From Amycolatopsis bartoniae (lineage in GTDB: Bacteria > Actinomycetota > Actinomycetes > Mycobacteriales > Pseudonocardiaceae), in the NCBI RefSeq assembly GCF_014191255.1, contig NZ_JACHWH010000001.1, positions 1,364,001 to 1,428,000 on the forward strand: 64,000 nt of DNA, read 5' to 3'. Positions within the stretch are counted from its first letter, which is position 1. Every line of letters starts with the position of its first letter. Of the stretch, positions 1 to 9,159 are shown in pieces. The notes under the pieces are model-generated. The model saw only the letters and a program-made list of their open reading frames with translations, had not been told where the DNA came from and did not search any database. Made by a program: the position numbers and the translations under genes.

Positions 1-1667
1 CGCACGACGCGGAGTTCGACGACTTCCTGCTGCACATCGACGGCTGGCTGTGCGAGGTGAAGGACGCGCAGATCCGTGACGGGCTGCACATCCTGGGCGA
101 GGCGCCGACAGGCGAAGCGCGGGTGAACCTCGTGCTGGCGATGTTGCGCGCGCAGCAGATGTGGGGCGGCAAGGCCGGTGCCGTACCGGGCCTGCGTTCG
201 GCGCTGGGCCTCAAGGAGGACGCACCACTGTCCGATGTGGATGCCGTCGAGGCGACCGCGCGGCAGCTGGTGCTCGACATGGAGGCGGCCGACTGGTCGG
301 TGGACGCCATTTCCGTCGAGGAGCCGGTCGCTTCGGTGCTGCGGTTCGCCGCGACGGAGATCGTGCCGCGGCTGGCGGGCACGACGGCGGAGATCGACGC
401 GGTGCTGCACGCGCTCGACGGCGGCTACATCCCGGCGGGGCCGAGTGGTTCGCCGTTGCGCGGCCTGGTGAACGTGCTGCCGACGGGCCGGAACTTCTAC
501 ACCGTCGACCCGAAGGCGATTCCGAGCCGCCTGGCGTGGGAAACGGGACAGGCGCTGGCGGACTCGCTGCTGAAGCGGTACCGCGAGGACACCGGCGACT
601 GGCCGCAGTCGGTGGGCCTGTCGGTGTGGGGCACGTCGGCGATGCGCACTTCGGGCGACGACGCGGCGGAGGTGCTGGCGCTGCTGGGCGTGCAGCCGGT
701 GTGGGACGAGGCTTCGCGGCGGGTCACCGGTCTGGAGCCGATTTCCCTGGCGGAGCTGGGGCGCCCGCGCATCGACGTGACGGTGCGAATCAGCGGGTTC
801 TTCCGCGACGCGTTCCCGCACGTGATCGACCTGATGGACGACGCGGTGCGGCTGGTGGCCCAGCTGGACGAGCCGCTGGACCAGAACTACGTCCGCGCCC
901 ACTATCTGTCCGATGTGGAGAGTCATGGCGACGAACGCCGTGCCACCACCAGGATCTTCGGCTCCAAGCCGGGCGCGTACGGGGCTGGCCTGCTGCCGCT
1001 GATGGACTCCGGCAACTGGCGCGACGACGCGGACCTGGCGGAGGTGTACGCGACGTGGGGCGGGTACGCGTACGGCCGTGAGCTGGACGGCAAGCCCGCG
1101 CGGGAGGACATGGAGAGCTCGTACCGCCGGATCGTCGTGGCGGCGAAGAACACCGACACGCGCGAGCACGACATCGCGGACTCCGACGACTACTTCCAGT
1201 ACCACGGCGGGATGATCGCGTTCACCCGGTCGCTGACGGGTCAGGCACCGGCGTCGTACATCGGTGACTCGACGTCGCCGGACGCGGTGCGCACGCGGTC
1301 GCTGCACGAGGAGACGGCGCGGGTGTTCCGCGCGCGGGTGGTGAACCCGCGCTGGCTGGCGGCGATGCGCAAGCACGGCTACAAGGGCGCGTTCGAGCTG
1401 GCGGCGACGGTGGACTACCTGTTCGGCTTCGACGCCACGGCGGGTGTCGTGCAGGACTGGATGTACGAGAAGCTGTCCGAGTCGTACGTGCTGGACCAGC
1501 AGAACCAGGACTTCCTGGCGCAGTCCAACCCGTGGGCGCTGCGGGGCATCATCGAGCGCCTCACAGAGGCCGCGGACCGCGGCCTGTGGGCCGAGCCGGA
1601 CCCGGCTCTGCTGGACCAGCTGCGCGAGGTCTACCTCCGCACGGAGGGCGACCTGGAGGGCGAGTAG
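1..1667 (+). CDS. cobN: Cobaltochelatase subunit CobN, C-terminal part (5' end outside window)
   Basis: This is the last ~555 codons of a CobN/ChlH-family chelatase large subunit, which inserts cobalt into hydrogenobyrinic acid diamide in aerobic cobalamin synthesis, normally with CobS and CobT-like partners. The frame is open from base 3, and a GTG at 57 is internal rather than a start: the residues before it continue the family motif HIDGWLCEVKDAQIRDGLH. Further CobN signatures are GRNFYTVDPKAIPS, SVWGTSAMRTSGDD and the C-terminal run ending in SNPWALRGI. The family is usually about 1200 residues, so more than half lies upstream. It ends 18 bp before a convergent minus-strand gene. Magnesium chelatase ChlH is a related alternative, but nothing photosynthetic is nearby. 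Confidence 0.9.
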   Translation, partial: HDAEFDDFLLHIDGWLCEVKDAQIRDGLHILGEAPTGEARVNLVLAMLRAQQMWGGKAGAVPGLRSALGLKEDAPLSDVDAVEATARQLVLDMEAADWSVDAISVEEPVASVLRFAATEIVPRLAGTTAEIDAVLHALDGGYIPAGPSGSPLRGLVNVLPTGRNFYTVDPKAIPSRLAWETGQALADSLLKRYREDTGDWPQSVGLSVWGTSAMRTSGDDAAEVLALLGVQPVWDEASRRVTGLEPISLAELGRPRIDVTVRISGFFRDAFPHVIDLMDDAVRLVAQLDEPLDQNYVRAHYLSDVESHGDERRATTRIFGSKPGAYGAGLLPLMDSGNWRDDADLAEVYATWGGYAYGRELDGKPAREDMESSYRRIVVAAKNTDTREHDIADSDDYFQYHGGMIAFTRSLTGQAPASYIGDSTSPDAVRTRSLHEETARVFRARVVNPRWLAAMRKHGYKGAFELAATVDYLFGFDATAGVVQDWMYEKLSESYVLDQQNQDFLAQSNPWALRGIIERLTEAADRGLWAEPDPALLDQLREVYLRTEGDLEGE

Positions 1668-1685
1668 CGGCGGGGGCGCACCGGA

Positions 1686-2069
1686 TCACAGGTCCGGCAA
1701 CGGATCCTCCGGTGAGCCCCTTCCGCCGTCGAGTTCCAGGTCCGCCGCCCGGATGACCGGGACGTACTCCTCGTCCACCTCCAGCGTCAGGTCTCCGATC
1801 CGCACGGTGGGCCCGAGGGACGGGTGCACCTCGACCGGGCCGAGGCGCGTTCCCCTCGGGTGGTCCGCCCAGACCGACTGCGGGGCGTTGCGGCGCCAGC
1901 GGCTGCACGCCAGCACCACCACCCGCCGCTCCGTGACGACCACCAGGTAGCCCGCCGCGAGCTGCATTCCGCTGATCATCAGCGACATCGCCGGGAACAG
2001 GTAACGGATCTCTTCGCCCGCCGCGAGAAAGGCCCGGCACCTCTCACTGACGACCGATTTCAGGGGCAC
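1686..2069 (-). CDS. Small protein with PH-like fold character, function unknown
   Basis: A 127-residue protein with no signal peptide. A longer upstream extension is open but would run back through the end of the preceding hexapeptide gene, so I chose the GTG at 2069, 29 bp after that gene's stop. The middle alternates short hydrophobic strands (GYLVVVTERRVVVLACS, then a second strand set around VRIGDLTLEV), similar to actinobacterial PH-like domain proteins. It is the last gene of the minus-strand run starting at 5727 and converges on cobN. I do not recognise a function; the PH-like reading rests on strand pattern only. Confidence 0.55.
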   Translation of the reverse strand: MPLKSVVSERCRAFLAAGEEIRYLFPAMSLMISGMQLAAGYLVVVTERRVVVLACSRWRRNAPQSVWADHPRGTRLGPVEVHPSLGPTVRIGDLTLEVDEEYVPVIRAADLELDGGRGSPEDPLPDL

Positions 2070-2098
2070 CCGAGAAGTGTGGCAGAAACGCCCCGAAA

Positions 2099-2701
2099 TC
2101 AGGCGCCGTCGAGGAAGCGGTCCGTCCGGTGCCTGCCGAACAGCTCGGCGTAGCGGGCGGTCACGCGGTCCATCGTCGCCTCTTCCCGCGCCAGCCCGAA
2201 CACCGTGCCGGGGAAGTCCGCGTCCCGCTGAACGCGCCACAGTTCCTCGTGCTGGTCCGGGGAGAACAGCCGCGCCGGATCGCCGACGGCGACCCAGCCG
2301 ATGGGCACCACCGTGCCGGGCGCCACCTGAGCGTTGACGTGCACGACCCCGTGCACCCGCACCTCCGCGCCCTTCCCGATCCGCGCGCCGGGAAACACAG
2401 CCGCGCCGGTGGCGATGAACGCTTCGTCTTCGACCACCGCGCCGTTGACGTGGCTGTGCGGCCCGAGCAGCACACTGCGGCCGATCGCCGTGGCGTGGCC
2501 CCCGCGGCCCCGGACCAGGGAGTTCTCCATGACGATCGAGCGCTCGCCGACCTCGATCGCGCCTCCTTCGGCGGTCAGCACCGCGCCGAACAGCACCCGG
2601 ACGTCCGCTCCGACCGACACGTCACCGCAGACCACCGCGTTCGGCGCCACGTACGCCGAGGGGTGGATGCGGGGCCGGTGCCCGTCGTGTTCGAGGATCA
2701 C
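2099..2701 (-). CDS. Gamma-carbonic anhydrase-like / hexapeptide-repeat protein
   Basis: A 200-residue left-handed beta-helix protein. Isoleucine-patch hexapeptides run from about residue 10 to 150 (for example VVCGDVSVGADV, AFIATGAAVFPGARIG). Three histidine-bearing stretches (GRGGHAT, LGPHSHVNG, VHGVVHV) sit where gamma-carbonic anhydrases and PaaY/CaiE-type proteins carry metal-binding His residues. Reversible CO2 hydration or CoA-thioester hydrolysis are both possible. The start lies 3 bp after the stop of the upstream VOC gene, so the two are probably co-translated. I cannot separate a true carbonic anhydrase from a hexapeptide acyltransferase by sequence alone. Confidence 0.8.
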   Translation of the reverse strand: MILEHDGHRPRIHPSAYVAPNAVVCGDVSVGADVRVLFGAVLTAEGGAIEVGERSIVMENSLVRGRGGHATAIGRSVLLGPHSHVNGAVVEDEAFIATGAAVFPGARIGKGAEVRVHGVVHVNAQVAPGTVVPIGWVAVGDPARLFSPDQHEELWRVQRDADFPGTVFGLAREEATMDRVTARYAELFGRHRTDRFLDGA

Positions 2702-2704
2702 CGG

Positions 2705-3076
2705 TCAACCCCGCGTCCACAGGCAGAACGGGTGACCGGCCGGGTCGAGGCACACGCGCACGTCGTCCTGCGGCTGGAAGTCCGCCACCTTCGCGCCCGC
2801 CGCCGTGGCCAGTTCCACCGCCGCCGCGAGGTCGTCCACCTCGATGTCCAGGTGCAGCTGCATCTGCTGGTCCGCCCGCCCGGCCGGCCACACCGGCGGC
2901 GTGTGCTCGGTCTCCGTCTGGAACGACAGACCCGCGCCGCCGTCCTCGGGCCGCAACGTCACCCAGTCCGGCTCGTCCGTGCCGATGGGCCAGCCGAGGA
3001 GCTTCTGGTAGAAGTCCGCCAGCCCACGCGGATCGGGCGTGCCCAGTACGGTCGAGGTCAGCTTCAGTCGCGTCAC
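2705..3076 (-). CDS. VOC (glyoxalase/bleomycin resistance-like) family protein
   Basis: A 123-residue single-domain vicinal oxygen chelate protein with the typical opening (STVLGTPDPRGLADFYQKLLGW) and close (VRVCLDPAGHPFCLW). HLDIEVDDLAAAV supplies a usual metal-side histidine. The GTG start at 3076 overlaps the stop of the histidine kinase gene as GTGA, so it is translationally coupled to the two-component pair. The substrate is unknown; VOC proteins include dioxygenases, isomerases and binding or resistance proteins. Confidence 0.85.
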   Translation of the reverse strand: MTRLKLTSTVLGTPDPRGLADFYQKLLGWPIGTDEPDWVTLRPEDGGAGLSFQTETEHTPPVWPAGRADQQMQLHLDIEVDDLAAAVELATAAGAKVADFQPQDDVRVCLDPAGHPFCLWTRG

Positions 3077-4452
3077 GATCCGAGCGTAGGACGACCACCC
3101 GCCGGTGGCAGCGCGATCGTGAACGCGGCGCCGCCCTCGGGAGCCGGGCCCGCGGAGATCGTCCCGCCCATCCGCGTCACCAGGCCGTGCGCCAGCGCCA
3201 GGCCGATCCCCGACCCGACCGGGCGCCGCCCGCGGTACTTCGCGTTCAGCGTGCCCCGTTCGAACGCCACCGCGTAGTCCTCCGGCGCCAGCCCTGGGCC
3301 GCCGTCACGCACCTGGAGCACTCCCGCTCCGCTCAACGACAGCGTCAACGGCGCCCCGGCCGGAGTCACGCGCAACGCGTTCTCCGCCAGACCGTCCAGC
3401 ACCTGCCGCAACCGCCGGGCGTCGGCGACCGCGAACACCGGTTCGGGTGGCAGCTCGACGTGGAAGTCCACTCCCGCGCGCTCGCACCGCGTCCGCCACA
3501 CCTGCGCGCAGTGCCGCACGGTGTCGGTCAGGTCCACCTCCGCCAGGTCCAGCCGGAACTCGTCCGCGCCGAGCCGCGCGAGGTCGAGCAGGTCACTCAC
3601 CAGCCGTTCCAGCCGCCCGGACTCCTGGCGGATCGTCTCCCCCGCCCGCCGCGCCTCCTCTCCGGAGACGACCCCGTCCGCGAGCGACTCCGCGAACCCG
3701 TGCACCGCCGTCAGCGGCGTGCGCAGCTCATGGGACACCGACAGCAGGAACTCCCGCTGCCGGGCCTCGCTCTGCTGCAACGCGACCGCCAGCTCGTTCA
3801 CCGCCGTCGCGACCTCCGCCACCTCGGCCGGGCCTTCCACCGGCACCCGCAGGTCCCGCCGTCCCTGCCGCATCGTCGCCGCCACGTCCGCCGTGCGCCG
3901 CAACGGCCGCGCCAGCAGCCGCCCGAGCAGCAGCCCGGCCGCGGCCGCCACCAGCAGCCCGGCACCCAGCGACAACAGGATGTCGCGCACCAGCGTGCGT
4001 TGCGCGGCCCGGCCCGTCTGCACCGGCGCCACCAACGCGAACCCCACCCCCGTTCCCACGCCGCGTGCCTCGACGAGGTACTGCTGCCCCGCCACGGTCC
4101 GGCTCGCGGAGATCACCTGTCCCGCGGTGATCCCGCTCAGCCCGGCCTCCATCGCGGCACGGGCGGCCGCGGCGTCGTTGCCCGGCAGCACTCCCCGTGG
4201 GCGGACCACCACGATCGAAATTCCCTGTCCCCGCAACACGTCCGCGACCTTCGGCAGCCCCAGCCGGGAGCCCAGCCCCGCCTCGTCGACCTGGCTCGCG
4301 ACCACGTCCGCCTGCGCGGCCAGCGAGGTCCGCAGCACGTCCTGCCCGGCCCGGCGGACGAGCCCCGCCGCGACGAGCCCGGCGACGAGCACCGCGACCC
4401 CGGCGACGGCCAGGCACAGCGCGGTGATGCGGAACGCCAGCGAACGGCGCAT
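3073..4452 (-). CDS. Sensor histidine kinase, HAMP-HisKA-HATPase
   Basis: A 459-residue membrane kinase. A first membrane segment lies at about residues 7-31, an extracytoplasmic sensor at about 32-155, a second segment at about 158-178, then HAMP. The HisKA box SVSHELRTPLTAVHGF puts the phospho-accepting His at residue 241. HATPase features follow: an N box with GLAENALR, the G1 box RDGGPGL, and GSGIGLALAHGLV. The ATG start overlaps the response-regulator stop as ATGA, which fixes the start. It should phosphorylate the regulator encoded just upstream. The signal is unknown, but the small secreted protein and lipoprotein upstream in the run are candidates for accessory sensing parts. Confidence 0.92.
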   Translation of the reverse strand: MRRSLAFRITALCLAVAGVAVLVAGLVAAGLVRRAGQDVLRTSLAAQADVVASQVDEAGLGSRLGLPKVADVLRGQGISIVVVRPRGVLPGNDAAAARAAMEAGLSGITAGQVISASRTVAGQQYLVEARGVGTGVGFALVAPVQTGRAAQRTLVRDILLSLGAGLLVAAAAGLLLGRLLARPLRRTADVAATMRQGRRDLRVPVEGPAEVAEVATAVNELAVALQQSEARQREFLLSVSHELRTPLTAVHGFAESLADGVVSGEEARRAGETIRQESGRLERLVSDLLDLARLGADEFRLDLAEVDLTDTVRHCAQVWRTRCERAGVDFHVELPPEPVFAVADARRLRQVLDGLAENALRVTPAGAPLTLSLSGAGVLQVRDGGPGLAPEDYAVAFERGTLNAKYRGRRPVGSGIGLALAHGLVTRMGGTISAGPAPEGGAAFTIALPPAGGRPTLGS

Positions 4453-5132
4453 CAGGGCGCGTCCGCCGCGTACCCGACGCCCCGGACCGTCCTGATCGGA
4501 CTCGCGTCGCCGAGTTTCGCCCGCAGCTGCGCCACGTGCACGTCGACGGTGCGAGTGCCGGCCGACGCGGCGTAGCCCCACACCGCGCTCAGCAGGTGCT
4601 CCCGCTCGAACACCCGCCCCGGCCGCCGCATCAGCTGCGCCAGCAGCTCGAACTCGGTCGAGGTCAGCGCGACCTCGCGCTCGCCTGCCCACACCCGCCG
4701 CCCGGGCACGTCGATCCGGACCTCGCCCAGCGACAGCACCTCCGCGGGGGCGCCGTGCGCGCGGCGCAGCACGGCGCGGACCCGGGCGGCGAGCTCGCGC
4801 GGGCTGAACGGTTTGGTCACGTAGTCGTCGGCACCCAGCTCCAGCCCGAGCAGGCGGTCCACCTCGTCGTCGCGGGCGGTGACGAACAGGACGGGCGTCC
4901 AGTCGCCGCCCGCGCGCAGCGTCCGGCAGACCTCGACGCCGTCCTTTCCGGACAGTCCGATGTCGAGCACGACGGCGACCGGCCGCAGCCGGCGCACGGC
5001 CGCGAGCGCGGCGTCACCGTCGCTCTCGACGTGCACGCCGAACCCGTCCCGCCGCAGGTAGAGCGCGATCAGCTCGGCGATCGCGGGCTCGTCCTCGACG
5101 ACCAGGACGAGACCACGGCCGGGTGCGGACAC
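4452..5132 (-). CDS. OmpR/PhoB-family response regulator
   Basis: A 226-residue regulator with an N-terminal receiver domain and a C-terminal winged helix. The receiver shows the acidic pair VVEDEP, the phospho-acceptor Asp57 in VVLDIGL, and the conserved Lys in DDYVTKPFSPREL. The DNA-binding part ends with the usual HVAQLRAKLGD...IRTVRGVGY pattern. A longer upstream extension is open, but the GTG at 5132 has a GGGAG-type ribosome site and leaves only 14 bp to the upstream lipoprotein stop, so I chose it. It is coupled to the kinase gene by an ATGA overlap. Confidence 0.92.
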   Translation of the reverse strand: MSAPGRGLVLVVEDEPAIAELIALYLRRDGFGVHVESDGDAALAAVRRLRPVAVVLDIGLSGKDGVEVCRTLRAGGDWTPVLFVTARDDEVDRLLGLELGADDYVTKPFSPRELAARVRAVLRRAHGAPAEVLSLGEVRIDVPGRRVWAGEREVALTSTEFELLAQLMRRPGRVFEREHLLSAVWGYAASAGTRTVDVHVAQLRAKLGDASPIRTVRGVGYAADAP

Positions 5133-5146
5133 GGGCTCTCCCGGGG

Positions 5147-5320
5147 TCAGGGCGAGCCGTCGCCCGCCAGCTCGGAGTCGATCGCGTCCAGCGTAGTCTG
5201 GATCCGGCTCAGTTCGTCCTGTGGTTGTGGCGCGGGCGCGCTCGCCTGCTCGTGGCAGCCCGCGCAGCACAGCGCGAACACGCCCAGCGCCACGGCCACC
5301 ACGGCCCTGCGCACGCTCAC
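5147..5320 (-). CDS. Small putative lipoprotein
   Basis: A 57-residue protein. The first ~20 residues form a signal peptide with a lipobox-like cysteine near residue 22 (ALCCAGC), followed by a short Pro/Gln linker and a helical tail (LSRIQTTLDAIDSELAG). The GTG start overlaps the stop of the secreted protein gene upstream (GTGA), and the response regulator begins 14 bp after this gene ends. The position makes it a candidate periplasmic-face partner of the sensor kinase. That role is inferred from context only, and the family is not recognised. Confidence 0.65.
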   Translation of the reverse strand: MSVRRAVVAVALGVFALCCAGCHEQASAPAPQPQDELSRIQTTLDAIDSELAGDGSP

Positions 5321-5727
5321 TTCGCCACGCAGTGCGCGGTCTTGAACGCGTTCAGCCGGTCCTGCGCGGACTTGAGGTCGTCCAACCGCCCGGCACGCCG
5401 GTCCGCGCGCACCACCAGCTGGTCGGCCGCCTTGGTGTGGCCCTTGGCCCGCTGCGCGTCCGCGCGGGCGCGCAGCCACGCCACCGAGCCCTTGGTGTTC
5501 GCGTCGCCGTTGATCCGGGCGGTGAGCTTCGCCCGGTGGTCGAGCATCTTCGGCAGCACGTCGGCGCACAGGTGCTGGGACTCCTCGGGGCTCAGCGTGA
5601 CCGGCGCGTACGTGGGGGTCGTAGGCTCGGTGGTCTCGGTGGTCTCGGCGGACGCCGCGGGAACGCCCGCGGCGAGCGCCACGACGGCGCCGCAGCCCGC
5701 GACCGCGGCACGGATGGGAAGACGCAT
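5317..5727 (-). CDS. Secreted helical protein of unknown function
   Basis: A 136-residue protein with an N-terminal signal peptide ending near AASAET, then a Thr/Pro linker and a helical domain with charged repeats and two cysteines (HLCADVL and TAHCVAK) that could pair. I set the start at the ATG at 5727 because GGAGG lies just upstream of it. It heads the minus-strand run that continues into a lipoprotein and a two-component system through overlapping stop/start codons. The divergent neighbour is pxpA. Exported actinobacterial proteins of this kind are often annotated only as hypothetical. Confidence 0.7.
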   Translation of the reverse strand: MRLPIRAAVAGCGAVVALAAGVPAASAETTETTEPTTPTYAPVTLSPEESQHLCADVLPKMLDHRAKLTARINGDANTKGSVAWLRARADAQRAKGHTKAADQLVVRADRRAGRLDDLKSAQDRLNAFKTAHCVAK

Positions 5728-5831
5728 GTGGTTTCCTCCTTCGTTCTCCGGCACCGACTGTGCCCGGTGCGGGTTCGAGGAAGGTGGCCGCGATGTTCGA
5801 GTTCGGTAAGGAACGGGGAGGGGACGCGCAA

Positions 5832-6602
5832 GTGATCGACCTGAACAGCGACCTCGGCGAGGGTTTCGGCATCTGGCCGCTGACCCACGACGACGCGCTC
5901 CTGGACATCGTGACCAGCGCGAACGTGGCGTGCGGCTTCCACGCCGGCGACCCGAGCGTGCTGCGCCGCGTCACGGCGCGGGCCGCCGCGCGGGGCATCG
6001 CCGTCGGGGCGCAGGTGGGGTACCGTGACCTCGCCGGGTTCGGCCGCCGGTTCATCGACGTCGACCCCGCCGAGCTGGTCAACGACGTGATCTACCAGAT
6101 CGCCGCGCTCGACGGGTTCGCCCGCGTCGCCGGGACCCGCGTGAGCTACGTGAAGCCGCACGGCGCGCTGTACAACGCGATCGTGCACCACGCGAAGCAG
6201 GCGGCGGCGGTCGTCGAAGCGGTGAAGGCCTACGACGCGACGCTGCCGGTGCTCGGCCTGCCCGGTTCGGAATGGTTGCGCCAGGCCGAAAACGCGGGTC
6301 TGCGGCCGGTGCGCGAGGCGTTCGCCGACCGCGCCTACACCCCCGAGGGCACGCTGGTTTCGCGACGCGAGCCGGGCGCCGTCGTGCACGACGCGGAGGC
6401 CGTGGTGCGCCGCGTCGTGCGGATGGCCACCGAGGGCACGGTGGTCGCGATCGACGGCAGCGTCGTCGAGGTCGAGCCCGAGTCGGTGTGCGTGCACGGC
6501 GACACGCCCGGCGCGGTCGACATCGCCCGCGGGGTGCGGGAAGCACTGGTGCGCGAGGGCGTGGAGCTGCGCCCCTTCACCAGCGCAGCGGCAGGTGCGT
6601 GA
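5832..6602 (+). CDS. pxpA: 5-oxoprolinase subunit A (LamB/YcsF family)
   Basis: A 256-residue protein of the PxpA family, the metal-dependent subunit that with PxpB and PxpC cleaves 5-oxoproline to glutamate using ATP. Family landmarks are [12 protein letters not shown] at the start, [37 protein letters not shown] and [10 protein letters not shown] near the end. An upstream ATG at 5793 is in frame, but the GTG at 5832 matches the family start and has GGGAGGGG about 9 bp before it. No pxpB or pxpC is adjacent, which is less usual. Its 3' end overlaps the convergent P450 gene by 26 bp. Confidence 0.88.
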   Translation: MIDLNSDLGEGFGIWPLTHDDALLDIVTSANVACGFHAGDPSVLRRVTARAAARGIAVGAQVGYRDLAGFGRRFIDVDPAELVNDVIYQIAALDGFARVAGTRVSYVKPHGALYNAIVHHAKQAAAVVEAVKAYDATLPVLGLPGSEWLRQAENAGLRPVREAFADRAYTPEGTLVSRREPGAVVHDAEAVVRRVVRMATEGTVVAIDGSVVEVEPESVCVHGDTPGAVDIARGVREALVREGVELRPFTSAAAGA

Positions 6603-7803
6603 TCCCGTTGATGAAGTTCGACGTCAGGTGTCGCACCTCGCCGTCGAGGCTCACTTCGGGCAGCCGGAGGAACTCCCGGAAGAAGATCCGCAGCTGCAAC
6701 CGTCCGAAGTGGGCACCGAGGCACAGGTGCGGGCCCTGGCCGAACGCGAGGTGCTCGTTGGGTTCGCGCGTGACGTCGAACCGGTACGGGTCGGGGAAGG
6801 CGCGCTCGTCGAAGTGCGCCGACGCGAAGTAGACGACCACCTTGTCGCCCGCGCGGATCCGTTGCCCGCCCAGTTCGGTATCACGCGCGGCGGTGCGGCG
6901 AAAGGTCAGCACGGGCGGGTGCCAGCGCAGCATTTCCTCGACGGCGCCGGGCAGCAGGGCGGGATCCGCCCGCAGCCGCCGGTACTCCCCGGGGTGCTCG
7001 ACGAGCGCGAGCACCCCGCCGGGCAGCGCGCTGCGCACGGTGTCGTTGCCCGCGATCACCACGAGGAAGAAGAACATCTGCAGCTCGGCGTCGTCGAGGG
7101 CGCGGCCGTCGACCTCGGCGTGCACGAGCGCGGTCATCAGGTCGTCGGCGGGACGGGCGCGTTTCTCGGCGGCGAGCTGCTGCGCGTAGGCGAACATGTC
7201 GGCGAGCATCGCGGGTGAGCGCGGGTTGACGGGTTTCCCCTGCTCGTCGCGGACGATCTCGGCGTGTTCCGGGTCCTGGTAGCCGATCACGCGGTTCGTC
7301 CACTTCAGCAGCAGCCCGCGGTCGCCGGGCGGCACGCCGAGCAGGTCGGCGAGGTTGAGCAGCGGGAAGTCGTCGGTGACGTCGGCGGGCAGGTCGCAGC
7401 GGCCGTCGACGGCGCCGAGGAGGTTCCGGGCGCGTTCGGCGATCAGGTCGGTGAAGCGTTCCAGGCGGCGGCGCGTGAACACGGCGGCGACGATGCGGCG
7501 CAACCGGTTGTGCTCCGGCGGGTCCATGTTGAGGATCATGCGGCGGATGAACGCGAGGTCGTCCGGTTCCGGGTCGCGGATCTGGGTGGCGCCGAGCCAC
7601 GACGAGTACACCTCGGGGGTGCGCAGGACGTGCTTCACGTCGGCGTAGCGCGTGACGGCCCAGTAGCCGGGGCCGGCGGGCCAGCCCAGGACCTCGTGTT
7701 CTTCCTGCCAGGACACGGGTTCGGTGTCGCGGAGGCGGCGGAACTCCTCGTGCGGCAGGCCGCGTGCGAACACCCTCGGGTCGAAGACGTCCGCGCGGGT
7801 CAT
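6577..7803 (-). CDS. Cytochrome P450
   Basis: A 408-residue bacterial P450. The heme-ligand loop is [17 protein letters not shown], the I-helix oxygen-activation motif is AGNDT, and the K-helix ExxR is [22 protein letters not shown] resembles the actinobacterial CYP124/CYP125/CYP268 group that hydroxylates steroids and branched lipids, but substrate cannot be assigned. The ATG overlaps the stop of the upstream alpha/beta-hydrolase gene (ATGA), so the two form one unit. Electrons would come from a ferredoxin and reductase encoded elsewhere; none is adjacent. Confidence 0.93.
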   Translation of the reverse strand: MTRADVFDPRVFARGLPHEEFRRLRDTEPVSWQEEHEVLGWPAGPGYWAVTRYADVKHVLRTPEVYSSWLGATQIRDPEPDDLAFIRRMILNMDPPEHNRLRRIVAAVFTRRRLERFTDLIAERARNLLGAVDGRCDLPADVTDDFPLLNLADLLGVPPGDRGLLLKWTNRVIGYQDPEHAEIVRDEQGKPVNPRSPAMLADMFAYAQQLAAEKRARPADDLMTALVHAEVDGRALDDAELQMFFFLVVIAGNDTVRSALPGGVLALVEHPGEYRRLRADPALLPGAVEEMLRWHPPVLTFRRTAARDTELGGQRIRAGDKVVVYFASAHFDERAFPDPYRFDVTREPNEHLAFGQGPHLCLGAHFGRLQLRIFFREFLRLPEVSLDGEVRHLTSNFINGITHLPLRW

Positions 7804-8555
7804 CAGTGCTGGTCCAGGAACACTTCGATCGCGTTGGCGAGGGTGACGGGCACCTCGTCGGCGGCGTAGTGCCCCGCGTCGGGCAGGACTTCGAGCTCCA
7901 GCTTCGGGTACCACTGGGCGAACGTCGTGAGCATCGCCTGCTCGCCGAGCGCGGGGTCGTGCTCGCCGACGAACACCTTGACCGGCACCTCCGCGCCGGC
8001 GATGCGGTCGGAGAAGTCGGTGCGGGCCCAGGCGTTCAGGTACGCGGCGAAGGCATCCTTGTCGGAGTTTTCGAGGGAGTGCTGGACCATGCCGTCGAGC
8101 CACGCGTCGGGATGCCGTCCGCCCGTGGTGAAGTCGATGATGGTGCGCCGCTTGGCCGCGTCCTCGGCGGCGCCGGAGAACAGCTGCCACGTCTCGTCGT
8201 CGAACGGCACGCCACTGGCGGGCACGGGCGAGACGCCGACGAGGGCGCGGACGCGTTCGGGCGCGTCGGCGTAGAGCCACTGCATGACGCTGCCGCCCAT
8301 GGAGTGCCCGACGAGCGAGAACCGCTCGTCGCCGCGCTGGTCGGCGAGCGCGAGCACGTCGGCGGCGGCCTCGGCGATCGTGTGCTCGCCGGGCTCGCCG
8401 CGGCGGGCGCCGTAGCCGCGGTAGTCGGGGAAGACGTAGGTGAACCGCTCGGCGTCCAGGTGCGGGATCAGGTTGTCCCACGCCCGCCCCGACCCGAACC
8501 ACCCGTGCAGGACGAACACGATGTGCCCGCCGGTACCGACAACGTTGCTGGTCAC
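7803..8555 (-). CDS. Alpha/beta-fold hydrolase
   Basis: A 250-residue alpha/beta hydrolase. The nucleophile elbow is LVGHSMGGSV, the oxyanion region is VLHGWFGSGRAWDN, an acidic residue candidate is in VFVGEHDPA, and the catalytic His is in DAGHYAADEVP. The open frame continues well upstream, but the GTG at 8555 has GGGAGG about 6 bp before it. It is coupled to the P450 by an ATGA overlap, suggesting the two act on the same metabolite, for example ester cleavage and oxidation. The substrate is unknown. Confidence 0.88.
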   Translation of the reverse strand: MTSNVVGTGGHIVFVLHGWFGSGRAWDNLIPHLDAERFTYVFPDYRGYGARRGEPGEHTIAEAAADVLALADQRGDERFSLVGHSMGGSVMQWLYADAPERVRALVGVSPVPASGVPFDDETWQLFSGAAEDAAKRRTIIDFTTGGRHPDAWLDGMVQHSLENSDKDAFAAYLNAWARTDFSDRIAGAEVPVKVFVGEHDPALGEQAMLTTFAQWYPKLELEVLPDAGHYAADEVPVTLANAIEVFLDQH

Positions 8556-8570
8556 GTGCGCCTCCCTCAT

Positions 8571-8801
8571 CGAGCAGCTCCGAGCTTGACACATCCGGCG
8601 CGGTTGCGCACCGGTTCGGTGGTGCGTCGGTCCGATCCGATGCGTCCCCGCCCCCGGCGTGGGTGCTGGTCGTCGCGGTGGGACGTCCCGGGGCGTCCCG
8701 GGATCCGGCGAACGGGTACCGCGCCGCCCGGGCGACCGGGATGGTCCCGTCCTGTGGTGCCCGGGCCTCCCGCACCACATCCGGCAACGAAGGGAAAGAC
8801 C
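8571..8801. other. Divergent intergenic region
   Basis: A 231-bp gap between the divergent hydrolase/P450 unit and the small secreted protein genes. I see GC-rich sequence without a convincing promoter pair, hairpin or repeat. Confidence 0.4.
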
Positions 8802-9122
8802 GTGAACATTCGCTCGACTCGCGTCCGCGCGCCGGTGGCCGCGGCCGCCCTGGTCTCCGGCACAGCGGTGTCGTTCGGGGCACCCGAAGCCAGTGCGGCG
8901 GGCTGTCCGACCAACGCCCAGGTCGTCTGCTGGTCCTTCCCGCTGCCGACCAGAACAGGATCGAATCCGTGCGCAACCGCACGAACTGCCGGCTCTACCT
9001 CGTACTACTGCACCTCGTCCACCGGCTGGTGCGACCAGGAGTGGATGAAGCAGCAGTCCGAAGACGGCACGATCGCCCCGCTCAACGCCATCGACGGGTT
9101 CCAGTTCACCGCACCCCGTTGA
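8802..9122 (+). CDS. Small secreted cysteine-containing protein
   Basis: A 106-residue protein. The first ~32 residues are a signal peptide ending around ASAAG. The mature part has five cysteines (GCPT, VVCW, NPCA, YYCT, GWCD) and ends in IDGFQFTAPR. The open frame extends far upstream, but only the GTG at 8802 gives a signal peptide at the N-terminus; a GAAGGGAAAG ribosome site precedes it. It is followed 37 bp later by a secreted ricin-type lectin, so the two may be exported together. The family is not recognised. Confidence 0.65.
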   Translation: MNIRSTRVRAPVAAAALVSGTAVSFGAPEASAAGCPTNAQVVCWSFPLPTRTGSNPCATARTAGSTSYYCTSSTGWCDQEWMKQQSEDGTIAPLNAIDGFQFTAPR

Positions 9123-9159
9123 GCACCCCGTCCACCCGACGCACGCCAGGGAGCAGATC

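Noticed and set aside
57..1667. GTG at 57 as the cobN start
   Set aside because: The codons before it continue the conserved CobN motif, so the gene extends beyond the window edge.
5760..5831. Longer pxpA start at 5760 or 5793
   Set aside because: The extension is not family-like, while the GTG at 5832 has a good ribosome site and the standard [10 protein letters not shown] opening.
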